DNA of 64,000 bases from Massospora cicadina (lineage: Eukaryota; Entomophthoromycota; Entomophthoromycetes; Entomophthorales; Entomophthoraceae), in contig JAKSZP010017369.1 of assembly GCA_022478985.1 (NCBI GenBank), forward strand, positions 1-64,000, given 5' to 3'. Under the pieces are notes generated by a model that was given only the letters and a program-made list of their open reading frames with translations, was not told where the DNA came from and did not search any database. Each line of letters begins with the position of its first letter. Position 1 is the stretch's first letter. This document shows, piece after piece, positions 11,867 to 24,300 of this stretch. The translations under genes were made by a program, and so were the position numbers.

Positions 11867-13500
11867 ATGGAAATGCCTAACAGAAACCAAAATGATGTGG
11901 AAGCGTTGCAGGGCCTGAATAGGCAGCTTGAAGCCATTTTACAGGGGTTTTGTGTGGCAGTTAATGACAATCACAATTCTAGTGCGCAAATTTTCAACAA
12001 CTGGAGAACTAACAATCAAATAAACTGGAACATGCTAAACATAGTATATTAAGCCACGGATAACTGCGGGGGCACCAATAAATGGATTTAAGTAATGACT
12101 CAACTTATTGAGGAAGTTGAACATAATCTTATCACTAAAGTGGACATTGCTTACCATGCTGAGGCGGTGAGGAGCTTTATTAATACGCCCAACGCGAAAT
12201 GAGGGTGGGTGAACTGCACTATGGGAAGCAACATCAAGATTACCATCTGACTCCAGTACGATTTTCAATAGATCAGAGATTGACAAGCAGCCATGCAGCG
12301 AGATATTTAAGGATTGAGAGAATTAGTTTGGTCGCTCCAAAATATAGCAGAGATCTCCTCCAGTCAAACAATGAGCTATACGTCATTTCTATGAACTTCA
12401 TACCTCAGAGACTGCTTACAAAAATGAATTGTATAAATAGTGCACTATCATTAATGAAGTGCGGAGAACTTGTGGATTGTGACAGTTCAAACAGAAGTTT
12501 CTTTAGGAGCAGGATAATAAAAACACATGGGAATGGCGAAATGAAGGCAATTTGTAGGATGGTAGATGTCATTGCTCTCTTCAAACCATGCCTCCTACCC
12601 AACCAGAGCTATTTGGAGATGAACTTTTGGAAAAGGAGGCTACCCAAGGAACGATACATCGGCCTACACACTCCATACCTACCTTTTTTTACTTGCTCTG
12701 CCTCCTTCTGTAGATATGCCAGCTTCTGAAATGAGTTAACCCTGAGCATGTGACCCAGGGCCTCGGATTTATACTACGTCAGTGACACTCTAATCAAGAG
12801 GTTTCAGTCCAGATTTCTACCAATGTTATGTAGTTATTCTTTCTAAGTTTGACAAAAATGGAAACGTGAAGTCATTTTAAGAATTAAAATTGCTTACATA
12901 GAGCAAGTAACTTTTATAAAGCCGCTAGCATGATTAAAATTTCAAATGACCAGAGTTAAAAACTTAATCATGCCCTACTTACTTGAGAGCATTAGACTTT
13001 TGCTGATCTTGAAAACGCAGTACTATGAGAGTTGGATCCCTTTAAATGCATTACCACTTAGAAGTCTGAATTTATGGTCAATTTTTTTAAGAAGAATAAA
13101 TCCATTACCAAAAATTGTTGATCTTTTTTACCACGAGGCTCAGGTGCTTCTATGTGATAAAGTTATGGCGGAAGTTTGACATCAACATCAACCTCAAGAA
13201 TGCCACTAAGAATTATCAAGAGCTGCATCATCTTTTGCTTCCAGGACTTGTGAATGATTTATATACACCACCAATGATTATATACCTGAAGAGGCGTAAA
13301 GTTACATTTTAAACCACCCAACTTGGAAGCCCAAAGAATTGGACCCTGCAGATTTATATGAAAGTAACAGAGGGACCACAGAAAGCTTTTCTCTTTCATT
13401 GAGAAAATTTTTGAAAATTGTTGCAACCTATCCAAAATATAGCATGTTGGATCTGTAAAGCTAAGAGGCATTACGTGACCTCTTGCTTTGAGCGCCTCCC
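11867..13500 (+). pseudogene. Ty3/gypsy gag with zinc knuckle
   Basis: The start is taken at 11,867, where an open frame of 61 codons begins MEMPNRNQNDVEALQGLNRQ and continues with a probable coiled-coil N-terminus (NRQLEAIL). The same frame reappears at 12,095 (MTQLIEEVEHNLITKV) and carries a canonical zinc knuckle at 13,445-13,486, CWICKAKRHYVTSC, with exact C-X2-C-X4-H-X4-C spacing. Zinc knuckles bind element RNA during packaging. The middle is broken by stops and shifts. A 176-codon frame at 12,199-12,729 lies inside in a different frame and is listed separately. Confidence 0.75.
12199..12729 (+). other. 176-codon open frame within gag region
   Basis: This is the longest open frame in the window and begins MRVGELHYGKQHQDYHL. 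It lies inside the gag region but one frame away from both the gag N-terminus and the zinc knuckle. I recognise no domain. Near its end it contains Arg/Lys-rich and hydrophobic stretches with no clear membrane segment. It may be gag sequence displaced by a frameshift or a chance frame. No promoter or partner gene supports an independent gene. Confidence 0.25.
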
Positions 13501-14930
13501 TGGGATGACTCTATTGACCTAAAAGAGGGTGAAATCCATGGAAAAGAACCTCAGAAGTAAATTTGGGACGCTATACTGCCATCATAATCCAATCCTGCCT
13601 TTAAGTTATGAGGCATATGTGAGCTATTTTCATATAGAAGAAACTAATATAGGTATTCTTGCGGTATCATCTATCACCAGAAGTCAGAGCACTGCCATGA
13701 ACTGAGAGGGATAAGAAGCTTTTTCTCGGCCATACGTCACACGATTTGCAAAACACAATCTTTTGGAGTGACTTAAGAGTCTCAATTCTACCTCTTATAT
13801 AAGGATTAAACTCGCGCTCCAAATTAGGACATTGAACACCCGCTTCCTATGATAGGAAAACAGTACAAAGCTAAAATCAATCAAGTTGGTACTCCAAACT
13901 ATTTTTGCAATACTTGTTGATTCACACTTTTTTTCCAATTTTATTTTTGTATCAATATTCACATAAACATAGTTTGGTTCAAGCCTTTGTTTAAACAGGC
14001 GCCCCTGTTATTCCAATTTCCAGTCAGTTTGCCAAACAATTAAGAATAACTTCTATTGCGGCCCACACTCAACGGTATTGAACATAATAGCCTATGTTTA
14101 TTATGTGTGAGGGAGCATATAACACTTTACCAATGAGGTTTGGCTCTCTTTAGGTTAGTGCCCCCACTATTGAGCTTCATAATGACAACTACCAATTCTT
14201 GTTAGCACTAGCTTTCTTAAGTTTTATGGTTCCATTTTAATCTATGAAGAGAACACTTTAACTATCTTAGGTCAAAAGTTTTGCTTTTACTTATTTGAGA
14301 GAAATTCAGACTTCTCTAATTTGTAGTAATAACTATATCAACGTGATATAAGGATATTGTGTCCACATCTGTTACCAGCAAATTGCTCATATAATTTCTC
14401 CTCTACCTGCACAATCCTTGAGGATAAAGGCATCCCCTTAAAGCCTCTAAGGGCTGTGTTTTATACCCTTGAGATTAGTGGGTGGTGTCAACAGGGCTAA
14501 ACCCAGAGTTACCAGAGAAATTTGCAAAAGAAATTTACCCCTTGGAAACAGTCAAGGGATGAATTTTTGCTCTCTTTGGGAGAATCTCTAGGTTACCAGG
14601 AGATCTGTGTATTACTTGCCAACCTAACTGCTTCCAAAATTTTTATCAAGAATGATCAGAAGATAGCGTTCAAAAACTTTACTCTACTAGAAGAGATTTG
14701 GTAAGTACATGAGTTCAGAAATCAGATAGAGTTTGGCTTGCCTGAACTGTCACTACTAAATTATGCAGTTGTTTCATTAGAACAACTCAATGGGTTACTT
14801 GAGGATATAAAGATCAAGCGATAGCCCTTATACAAGAATATGTTCAAGCGTTTGTGACAAACAACTACAACCTGGGATGCTCGTGGGGATTCAACAACAT
14901 TTTGATACTGGGGATAAAAAAGCATACAAT
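13501..14930 (+). other. Presumed protease and spacer region of the gypsy element
   Basis: By position, between the gag zinc knuckle and RT, this should hold the aspartic protease. I could not find a convincing D-[ST]-G-A box. A 60-codon plus frame at 14,522-14,704 has no recognisable domain. The protease is probably lost or too mutated to see. Confidence 0.35.
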
Positions 14931-14939
14931 TGCATCTGA

Positions 14940-15965
14940 TAAGGAGAATTAAGACCAGTGACAAAGAGGTGCAGAAGAAATTAAAGAGGCTTATATATTA
15001 AGGTTGATTGTGCCTTCGTGCAGACCTTGGGCCAGTCTGGTACACATAGATAAGAAAAAAGATGGCTCTAATAGAGTTGTAATTTATTATCAATGCTTAA
15101 ATAATTTAGATAAAAAATTCTTATTCTTTACCATGAATAGACTATGTCTTGGACCAACTAGTGGGAGTCAAATGTCATGCAGCACTAGATCTCATTAACA
15201 GATGCTGGCGGATCAACCTGCCTCTTGAAGACCAGGAAAGGTGCACTTTATTACTTTAAAGGTTTGTTCCAACCAAATTAAAATGCCCCAAGTGTTATGC
15301 AACGCTCTGACACCTTTTCAGCAGACTATGGTTACTATTATGAGGAATTTAAGGTGATTGATTTTTAGTTTACTTTGACAATAAAATGTTTTGAAACTAT
15401 CACCAAAAATTTATTACACCTGAGAGAAGTTTTTCAGAGGCTAGGCCAAGCGCAGTTAAAAAATTAAGCCTATTAAAAGCCAGTTATAAGCCTCAGATGG
15501 AGTTACTAGACTATATAGTCAACTCCTGAGGAATATGCCACAGCCTTAAAATATTGAAGCCATTAAATGAAAGAGAGAACCTGAGAGTAAGCGAGATATC
15601 AAAGTATATCTTGTATTATCTTATACTACCGTGGAGTTATATTGGATTAGCACAACTTGCCAGACCTCTATTACACCTGATTCATGGAGGAATCATCTTC
15701 CAATAGTCTCAAGAATACAAGGAATCTCTTAAACAGCTATAGAAATCCTTGACTGAATATCATATCCTTAGATATTCCAACTTCAATCAGCCTTTTATAG
15801 TACAATCTGACGCATCTCTCACAGCTATAGGAGCTCTAATCCTTCAGAAAAAATAATGGAGAAGAAGATCCAATAGCTTTCTGCTGTCATGTATTGGACA
15901 AGCACAAGTGCAATTACTCTGTAACTGAGCAAGAATTTCTATCTTTTTTATATGCGTATATACAA
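14940..15965 (+). pseudogene. Ty3/gypsy RT and RNase H
   Basis: The frame from 15,004 reads PWASLVHIDKKKDGSNRVV, a textbook gypsy RT N-terminal motif (SPWASPVVLVKKKDGS type). LCNALTPFQQTMVTIM follows near 15,300-15,350. The catalytic YxDD box is represented by VYFDN near 15,368-15,382, so the second Asp is lost. HLREVFQRLGQAQL follows at about 15,418-15,460. RNase H begins near 15,780 with FNQPFIVQSDASLTAIGALI, its first catalytic Asp intact, and ends DPIAFCCHVLDKHKCNYSVT near 15,870-15,930. Reverse transcription and template removal are the family roles. Many stops and frameshifts make it inactive. Confidence 0.85.
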
Positions 15966-16329
15966 TTTTGATTATATATACATGATTTTAATTTTACAAT
16001 TGTCACTCACCATACTTTCTTATGATGGTTATATAATATTAGGAAGCCCAAAGGTCAGTTAGCAAAATGGCCTTAGAACGACAAGTCTATGACATTAAGA
16101 TAGTCCATGATCAAGAAAATCCCACCAGAATGCTGATGGAATTTTGCAGCTGCCTGTTGTAGAAGCGCTAACCCCCTTTGAAGAACAACTATTCAAAAAT
16201 GACGATGAAGAATTACTCTAACAAAAAGCTTACTATCTGCCGCACCATAGACCATCTATTGAAGTACACTAAAATCTGGGATGGGCAATTGTAAAAATTG
16301 TGGGAAATAAAAATAGATTAACCCTTTGA

Positions 16330-17250
16330 CTTTACTCATCCAGAAATAATCATGCAAGCTCATTGCGCATCAGAAAGTGTAGGCCTACTTAATACTATAA
16401 AGTCAAATCAACAGTGGTATTATTGGGAATTCTTAGGATTTCCTTTTAAATGTTAATGAAATGCCGTGAATTTCAAGCCCATCAGTCTTATAAGTATACA
16501 ACTACAAAAGGTTAGTTAAACCTAATGTTGAATGTCATACATTGTCCATAGAAATTATAAACCCTTCCCAACCAGCGCTTTAAAATTCAAATACATCATA
16601 GTAGCAATAAATTCACTTTGTGAATCAAAGCTCTGACAATCAGAGATCCTGAGGAAATATCAACTGCAAAAGCTATAACTTATCTGATAATACATTAGCA
16701 TTGTTGTCAACAAATGATTTTAGGGACAAAGTCACTAATTTCACATCTCAAGTCTTTCCCAGGCTGGATGAGCTAATGGGATTCTCTGAGTTCTTACCAT
16801 CCCTTATCATCCTAGGACCAATGGAATGATATAACATACTGACAGTACTTTAGTAAAATCTTTTGGAAGTTTGTCAACAATTCTCCATCTTTTTGTGGTC
16901 ATATATATGGGCATAACTTTTTTTCTTATAATATTAGTTACCATAGCAGCATGGGATACTCACCTTTCAACTTTTGCATGATTGACTACTTATGCTACCG
17001 CCTTTGTTACATTCAATTATTAACAACGAGGATGAGATTCAACCATCTGAGTATTTTAACTGGCTGGTGAAAGCCCTAATTATTATCAGACCAAAGATTA
17101 TGGGAGAATCTTGATAGAAAAATTAATCCAAAAGAGAGAGAATATTTACATAGGTTCACAGTGGCTAGTTTTTTAGTTGGCAATTAAGTTGCTTACTGCA
17201 ATAACTATGGATTTGGTAGGACATATAATCTAGCTACTTTATGGAAAGGA
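16330..17250 (+). pseudogene. Ty3/gypsy integrase
   Basis: A zinc-finger remnant includes QQWYYW near 16,418 and KCREFQAHQ near 16,458, where the second Cys of the C-X2-C pair is replaced. The catalytic core begins FKYIIVAINSLCESKALT near 16,590, with the first catalytic Asp read as Asn. FTSQVFPRLDELMGF near 16,740 lies where the second-Asp region ends. SMGYSPFNFCMIDY near 16,950 matches the conserved TGYSPFxLxYG block after the core. Integrase inserts the cDNA into the chromosome. Mutated catalytic positions and several frameshifts show it is dead. Confidence 0.75.
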
Positions 17251-17409
17251 CCTTAAATTGTATTGATTGCTCACGGGCAAAGCATACACTAGTTTGAGCT
17301 TGTTTGATGAGAATAGTTAATTGCTTCACTTCAAATTTCTTTGACCTTATCATAAACCGGATGATTGTCCATTTAAGGTCAGGTTGTAAACCAAGTCAAA
17401 TGAAGAAAT

Positions 17410-17832
17410 TGTTGGATAATTAATGACTTGATTTTGACTTAAAAACTAAAATAATAGTATAATCCCAACTTCATTATTAGATTTTACCCTAATATGAGTT
17501 TCATTATAGTTGACCTCATATCTTACCATTCAGAGCCTTTTGACAAATTAATTCCCTCCCTTAGTTGCATTACAATATAGTTGATAATTCTCATCATAAG
17601 AACTCAGATGAATCTTGAAGAAAGTGTGTGACTATAAGTATCATTCAAATATTACAAATTCAAGATCGCTATTATTGGCAACTTTTGGTGGTTCTTCGTT
17701 TAGATCTTTAGCATAATCTTACCTGTACTAAAGGATTAAAACTTTACCGCGTAGTCATACTATTTGGTAGAAAGAGATGGACTGGTCAACAATAACATGT
17801 GCAAGTATCGTGTAAAGGGAATTCGCGCTACA
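17410..17832 (+). repeat. 3' LTR
   Basis: It starts TGTTGGATAATT, parallel to the 5' LTR, and ends GCTACA. It is homologous across its length to 10,947-11,393 with many substitutions and small indels. Visible divergence between the two LTRs indicates an old insertion, because they are identical at the time of integration. Confidence 0.8.
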
Positions 17833-17879
17833 AAGGCTCTTGTGGCGAAGTCTTTAAGAACAACCAACAAAAAGGAGAC

Positions 17880-19640
17880 TAAACAATGCAATGCTCAGAA
17901 GTCTGTTTTTTTATATCAATGAAGACTTGGCTACTCTTTTATCACTATCACCTGGGGGAAGAGCTTATAAGGTTGTATTCTGTGGTCTGGACCCTATTGA
18001 GTGACTCATCACCATTGGACTTAATACTCAAGTAATTTTTAAACGGGAACTGTTATTGATAAAGTTCACTGAAGGTTCCTCAGAAATTTGGGTTCCTAAC
18101 AGTAAGACATTGATGGACATTTCATTAGAGACAATGTTCAAACTAGTTCAATATACAAGACAAACACTGATGAATTGAACATTGGTCAATAAAAACTACT
18201 AATTAATGAGTCCATTAATCTACTCTTAATATACAAACAAAAAAGGTTTATAAGATTCCAGAACTCCGTCATTTAGCCCAAAGGAATTGGCTACTTTTTT
18301 AAACTAAGGACAAAGACCCTAAAGAATGGGAAGATCTTGCCTCTCAAAGGCCAGATATTTTTAATGAAAAAATGTTCCAGCAAGGATTAAAATATCCCTG
18401 ACTTTATATTAATAAAGAACGCTTTATAACGCATCTTGTTTTGTTTTTCTTAAAGCTAAGGCGCACAAGTGCCCTAGCGAGGAATAATCTCACTAGGAAG
18501 CCCGCTGACGCTATAATGACCTATAATTGTAATGACTTTGAAGGAACTGATCAATAAAATTTATGAAACCCTGAAACCCAAGCTTGATATCTCAAAATAC
18601 CAACTTTTTATCTCATCTGCCCACCCTAGTCTTAGAAGACAATCTGGACAATGATTATTAGGTAAGATGATCTCTCAAAAGTACAACAATGAACATGAAA
18701 GGGTTTAAACAATTAGAGAAACTTTGCAAGAATATTATTGTCAAAAATAGGAAACCTATAAATTTGTTAATGATAATCAGTACTTAATACCAATGCCAAC
18801 ATAGAAATGAGATATAATTATTAGTGCCCACAAGGTGATGAGGAATGTGTGATATAGAAAAAATATGGAGCAGTTGAGGCTGCACTATTATAGAGAAATG
18901 ATGATTTTTTATCTAAGAAAACCTCAAATGTTGCTGGTAATGTCAAGCATAAGCCTTGAAAACTAAAGGCCAGGTCCAATCTATAAACCAAACCTTAGTT
19001 TTCTTAAAATAGTGACTCCATTAATGTTGTAATTCCACTTTAACAGTTTTGGGTAATTAAAGTAGATAGTGATGTCCACTGAACACTTCACCAAGTTTGT
19101 GGAGGCTAAATAATTGAGACTTAGCGCCACAATGAAGTCATGTTCATGATATAATTTATTATCATTGATATGAATACTTCCAATTATACAGACGGATAAT
19201 GGGAACAATTTTACGTCTCATGTAATAACAAACTTAGTGAGCTGATTAGTATTCGAGAGATATTCTTCATGCTCTATTACCTGAGACCAATGGCATGTTA
19301 GATCAGGTATGTATCACATTCATTGATACAACTAAGAAAGCTAAATAGGACAAACTGGTCATTGAGCCTTAAACTACTCTCTAGATTTGCTTACTTAAGA
19401 TATTACATTACACTCATCTACTGGCAATCGCCCTTCCAGTTGCTTTTTGTGGGAACCATAACGCACTTTCTTAAAATTAATACACATGTGTCTATGAAGA
19501 AAAATGAATTAAACTAAATATACAGAGAGCCTACTTAGGAACAATTCTAGCTATAGAGTGAAGCATACTCCAACGCGATGGCTCAAAAATAAAGTCTCAA
19601 AAGGTGAAGATAACAAGGATTTATGGACCTTACACAATTT
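17880..19640 (+). pseudogene. Second Ty3/gypsy pol remnant ending in integrase
   Basis: The upstream part (17,880-18,470) holds plus-frame fragments such as DKDPKEWEDLASQRPDIFNE without clear family motifs. At 18,473-18,570 it shares a block with 4,271-4,400. An integrase zinc-finger region follows at about 18,685-18,800 (YNNEHE, then TIRETLQEYYC). The core has an intact second-Asp motif, IIQTDNGNNFTSHV, with the Asp at 19,195-19,197. HALLPETNGMLDQ near 19,268-19,306 matches the YHPQTNGMLER block, and a weaker SPFxLxYG-like stretch follows near 19,420. It begins about 50 bases after the 3' LTR of the previous element, so it is a separate insertion or the target into which that element inserted. 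Confidence 0.7.
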
Positions 19641-21021
19641 CACCATGATACTTGGTTCTATATTATATTATTCATGAAATTAGATCAACTAGCAAACTTT
19701 AGTACATTTTACAAACAAAGAGATAATAAAACGTCCATCAACGCTTGCAATCTTGAAGTCACCATTAGAGGTAACCTCATTAGAGGGTTTTATAAAAAGC
19801 TCTTTTAGAGTTTCTTAGAAAGGCGATAGCTTTTAGCCACTAATTTTAAATAATCAAGTTGTCACCCAAAACTTGTTCTCTCTTTTGGTCAAGTCAGGAA
19901 ATTGAGATTATGTGATGACCAAATCATATTACTAAACCACTTATTTTTAATTTTATATAAATAACTAGTTATTTGACAGGGGCCTTAATTAGGTAACTTA
20001 CCCCTGCTCTAGCGTTAATATATAGAAATATATTTCTAATATATTCTCATGGGCTGCATCCCCAATAATTAGCTATGGATAAATTCAATCCTTGACTTCA
20101 TGGCCGCGTAAGCTTGTAGTATCACTTGCTATAGATTTAGTTAGGAATCATCTCCAAGATCTGGTAGTCATTAGTTAAAATCAATGATCATTTCCTTGCC
20201 ACCCTGCTGGCGCAAACCCAGAATACCTATTTACCATCCATTCACTTTACTCACACAGCTATTTAGCTCAATTCACTTATATTTTTGACTATCTTGCCCC
20301 CACATCATAATAAGATTGTTGTTGTTTTATCATGTATTATTACCCTCAGTCTACTGTCAGTAATCATTTTTATTAGGCCAATGAAATATTAGTTATAATA
20401 TCCTAATACTAGGCACTAATCTATCAGTCTTCAGATTTTACTACTCAACTGACTAAAAACTGCTTTTTGCTGCTCAGTTATGCCTTTACAATATTAGTAA
20501 TTATGGTATTTAGGAAGCATCTAATAAAAGACTGTTAACTTAAAAAGGGTTTTGTTTTTCTAGCAGAAGAATTTGAAGCTTACCAACAACCAAATGAACA
20601 ACCTAAAAGCACCAAGCACTGTCGGTACTAGATTATATAGTGTACTTTATTTCATTAGATATATACTGTTTCTATTATTAATGATTTATATATTAATATA
20701 CAAGATCTCTGTTATTATATAGATTACCTTTATTTAATATGCAAAACAAACTGTAAACTTTAACCAATGAAAAGAGGTAATTTTAATACAGTACTCACAG
20801 GTAAGTGTCCTTCTAAATTTGAGAGGAGGTAGCATATTTTATCTTGTAAATAAAGGATACCAAAGGCTCTAATTTTTAATAAACAAAGCATTGGATAGAT
20901 GTACAATGCAAAGACAGATGTCTTTATGTTTTTTTATATGTTATTAGTTGTGCTATTAAAGATAGCTCTGATCACCTAGTAGGACACTTGAGTCAAAAAT
21001 GAATATTATTAAAAACATTTA
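19641..21021. other. A+T-rich stretch, nothing recognised
   Basis: No coding motif beyond a possible integrase C-terminal trace up to about 19,800. A short palindrome AGAAATATATTTCT lies near 20,024-20,037, which is unremarkable in DNA this A+T-rich. Confidence 0.5.
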
Positions 21022-21290
21022 TCCCAAATACAATAATAATAATATTTGAGGTGGGCCAACCTTGGGACAGGTATACTGCACTAATAGAGGGGATAGGGAG
21101 TAGGGAGCAAATATATAGGAGTGGAGGACAAAACCCAAGTATTGGGGGTAAAACCTTCTTGCGCATGTTCTGATAAGCAGAGATTACATGATATAACTTC
21201 ACTAATTAGCTTAGACAGACTGAGGCATGGTGTGCGAATCCACATGTATTGATATCCTCTTGGCACATAAATGCAATTTCTGCCACGATG

Positions 21291-21301
21291 GGATTAGAAC
21301 C
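21291..21301 (-). promoter_or_regulatory. RNA polymerase III B box
   Basis: GGTTCTAATCC on the minus strand differs from GGTTCGAATCC at one base. Spacing of 33 bases from the A box is normal for an internal polymerase III promoter. Confidence 0.8.
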
Positions 21302-21334
21302 CACATTGTGAGGGGTGATAGTGGGACGCCCATC

Positions 21335-21346
21335 CCAACTTTGCCA
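21335..21346 (-). promoter_or_regulatory. RNA polymerase III A box
   Basis: TGGCAAAGTTGG on the minus strand, 6 bases from the SINE 5' end, fits TRGYNNARNNGG at every position. Its placement is that of tRNA bases 8-19. Confidence 0.8.
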
Positions 21347-21369
21347 CACCCCTCCCAAATACAATAATA

Positions 21370-24300
21370 GATATATAATAAATGGCGGCTCTGGTGTAGG
21401 TGCAAATTTCATTCTTTAAGCGCTTCAGCCAATTTTTTACTTTACCCATCTGATGAGCATTTAGTAAAATAATATATAGAGAAAATGAAGTAATACAGGC
21501 GTGACAGCATCTGAAATTGACTCAGTACAAGCTTTATAATTGAGTATTGGCTTGTGACTAAGTTACTACCCCTGACTCGATTAGCTGAGTTGACATGCAT
21601 GGCTACACAAAAAAAGAACTAAATGCACATTTCAGTTATATTATCTACAGACTTTTTTCCTTCAAAAGGGAGATACTCTGGGATGATAAAAATATTTTTC
21701 AGGCAGCACAATATCAATTAAGATGTAAATATTTACTGACTAGTTATCAGAATTAGAGAAAAAATTTAAAAACAGCTTATGAAGTTCATAAAAGTGTACT
21801 ATCTTTAAGATATGTTGTTTAATAATAGACTTTCAGCATGAAGCATTACAAGGTTTTAATGACTATCATCTTATAGGTTATCTAAGTCAACTAAGGCTCT
21901 AGAATTGCAAAAATGACATTTTATCTGGTTAGGTTTTTTAGGCTGGTAAAGTTATTAAACCATTGCTCATTTAGCATATGACTATATCTGCAGAATGTTA
22001 CCTCATTGAAATTGCACACTCTTGAATACATGTACTTCTATGGATAACCTTACGTCAGATTATATTATCATTTATAAAAGCGCAAAGATAACACTGTATC
22101 ATGATATTGCTTTAAGATGAAAAAAAATCATTTGACAAATTCCTGTTAGTCAATATTCTTTTCCAAAGTGTGAGCCTATTTTTATGGACGAGAAACTGCA
22201 AAACATACAATACTTTAGGAAATAATATTGGACCAAGGCTTTCAAAAGCTTAGGGATTTTTGATTGAATTTGCTATATACTTATACTATCACCTATTTAA
22301 TTTTAAGCGTACCTTCTTAACTTAGATATGCATATTCTATGGGTCTTTTGGATTTAAGAGTAATTTTGTTTCTGTATAACATAGACATTCACCATACTAA
22401 AAAGGTTATATAGCACAGCTTGCATATTAAATAAGCCACGTTCTACAGGAATTCTACATTTTTTTACTATTGTAAAAATTTACTTAAGGGTTTTTTTATT
22501 ATTGACATACAACCCCAGTAACCTTTTTACTGCACAGGTTCAGTTTCTTGTGAACTTCATCTGCGTTGTATAGTATATTAGATTATTGGTTGATAATAGT
22601 ATGAAGACTATTATCTGTAGTTGAGTGTGAATTTTTATATCTCAGCCCAACGCTCAGCCAGTATTCCCAATTAAATACTTGAGATGTTGTGATCTAGGGA
22701 TTCGTTTCCTCATTCTGTCCAACCCAATATTCTCTGAGATTCCCTGGTGACAATCACTCTGGTCCAACATACAGTTGGCAGCAATCTCCAAATGTTTCTC
22801 CTTCTTCTCTAGATCCCCGCTCAGATCTTTACTCTTTTCCCCAAGAGTCTTATAATTATTGTACACAGCAATAATATCCTTAAGAATAGAACAATGTAAA
22901 GCTGATAATAGTTTACTACTTAAACCATATAGTGGATGAAAACTATAGAGCTTTTTTACTTAATGCTGTTCTCATAAATAATGTTTTTCTAAATGCTGTT
23001 TTTATGTTTTTTCCTGTTAGGAGTAAATCTAGGAAATTTTTAGTGGGGATTCATTTGTCTAACCTTCAGTTGACACCTCTTTGATGAAACGGCAGCTGTT
23101 GCCATTTTATCACCCATCCTTGTTTAGCTGTGATGGTCTTCACCATTTTGGCTAGGATTCCATTGTTGGAAATCCTTGAGACCTAAACAGAAAGAGTCAG
23201 AAAAAATGTCCCTAACGTTTTTCTCTTAATCTAAATGAACCAACCATATTTGGCTAGCGACCTGCTTAGGTAATGGGACTTATTATCCATAAAGGCAGGT
23301 CACACACCAACAGATTGATTCACTAGTTGCAGGTAGCATCACTCGCCTCGCAACTTGCTATTCATTCCCAATTAGTACACCTGATAGTTAATCACTATCA
23401 GATGCCCCTATTTTGTCAGTATCTCCACCCAATGATATCTTAAGTATTTGTCTAGATTGATCCCCGATGGATATGACCAGAGAAATATCCCAAAATCCCC
23501 CAAACGTAGTTACTCCAAAACTTGGGCCAACTAATTTCCAATTCACTTCGCCTTAGGGAATTATCCCCTAACAGTTCCTGGTAATCTAGAAGGCTGGGAA
23601 TATGGGCAAAAATCCCAAAACCCATCCATTAATAAAAACTTGGAATTTTAAATGTCAATAAAATGGTAAGTTCCAGGTGCTATCAAAAATCTTTAAAAAT
23701 ACATAGATTAAAACCAAACTTGATAAGTTGGTCAGTATTAAGAGTGACAAAAATATTGACAGCGTAAAGTTTGGGAGAGATTTACCCATCTTATTGGGTT
23801 CATGTAAACATAAAATCTATCTGGTGCTAGTAAGTAGTCATAAAAGGGCTATAATTTTGGGAATATACAGGCTTGTGTGGGTGATAAACAACAGTGCTTA
23901 TAAAATTTTCCTAACCTTTAAGCCTTAAACACATCAAGTAGTTCATAATACCTACTTACTTGAATTCAAAATTCAATTCTGATGTAAAAATTTCCCTTTA
24001 TCCTCAAAAATTTTAAGTAGCCTGACATAAGGAGTAAGACCTTAGTACTCATTTAGTTTAAATATATAAGACACATCATGCAAATCTTGGTATTTTGTTT
24101 CATCAAGCATGTCATATAAGAATTGTCAACATATTGTGATGTTTATTTTTATAAATTCTGAATATTCTTTTATTAGGGATATTTTGATATTGTGTTGCAA
24201 TATATTACATCACTTGCATCTTTACTCCAGTTTCAAAAAAGTGTAGCAACTAATATAGAGAAACAGATTGTATTTACTTATAGATGCCAAGATTAGTAGT

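Larger units (their letters stand above)
10947..17832 (+). mobile_element. Ty3/gypsy element with both LTRs
   Basis: A 6.9-kb element bounded by two homologous direct repeats (10,947-11,393 and 17,410-17,832). In order it holds an LTR, a primer-binding site, gag with a zinc knuckle, RT, RNase H and integrase, then the second LTR. The pol order RT-RNase H-integrase identifies Ty3/gypsy rather than Ty1/copia. No chromodomain was seen after the integrase. All frames carry stops and frameshifts and the two LTRs differ at many positions, so this is an old, dead insertion. I saw no convincing 5-bp target duplication at the ends, as expected after long decay. Confidence 0.85.
21022..21369 (-). mobile_element. 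Complete tRNA-derived SINE with 17-bp TSDs
   Basis: Exact copies of TCCCAAATACAATAATA (21,022-21,038 and 21,353-21,369) flank a 314-bp body (21,039-21,352). Read on the minus strand, the body starts GGGGTG and runs straight into TGGCAAAGTTGG (21,346-21,335), a perfect match to the tRNA/RNA polymerase III A-box consensus TRGYNNARNNGG. Thirty-three bases later comes GGTTCTAATCC (21,301-21,291), one base off the B-box consensus, with a 5-bp stem around the loop as in a tRNA T arm. The duplication boundary falls within a base of where a tRNA 5' end would be. The remaining roughly 240 bp is a tRNA-unrelated body. It encodes no protein; open frames overlapping it are incidental. It depends on a LINE for movement. 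Confidence 0.85.

Noticed and set aside
20022..20037. AGAAATATATTTCT palindrome
   Set aside because: Short and A+T-only in an A+T-rich region; expected by chance.
21081..21412. Several overlapping minus-strand frames of 60-70 codons
   Set aside because: They lie within the SINE, which is a non-coding RNA element.
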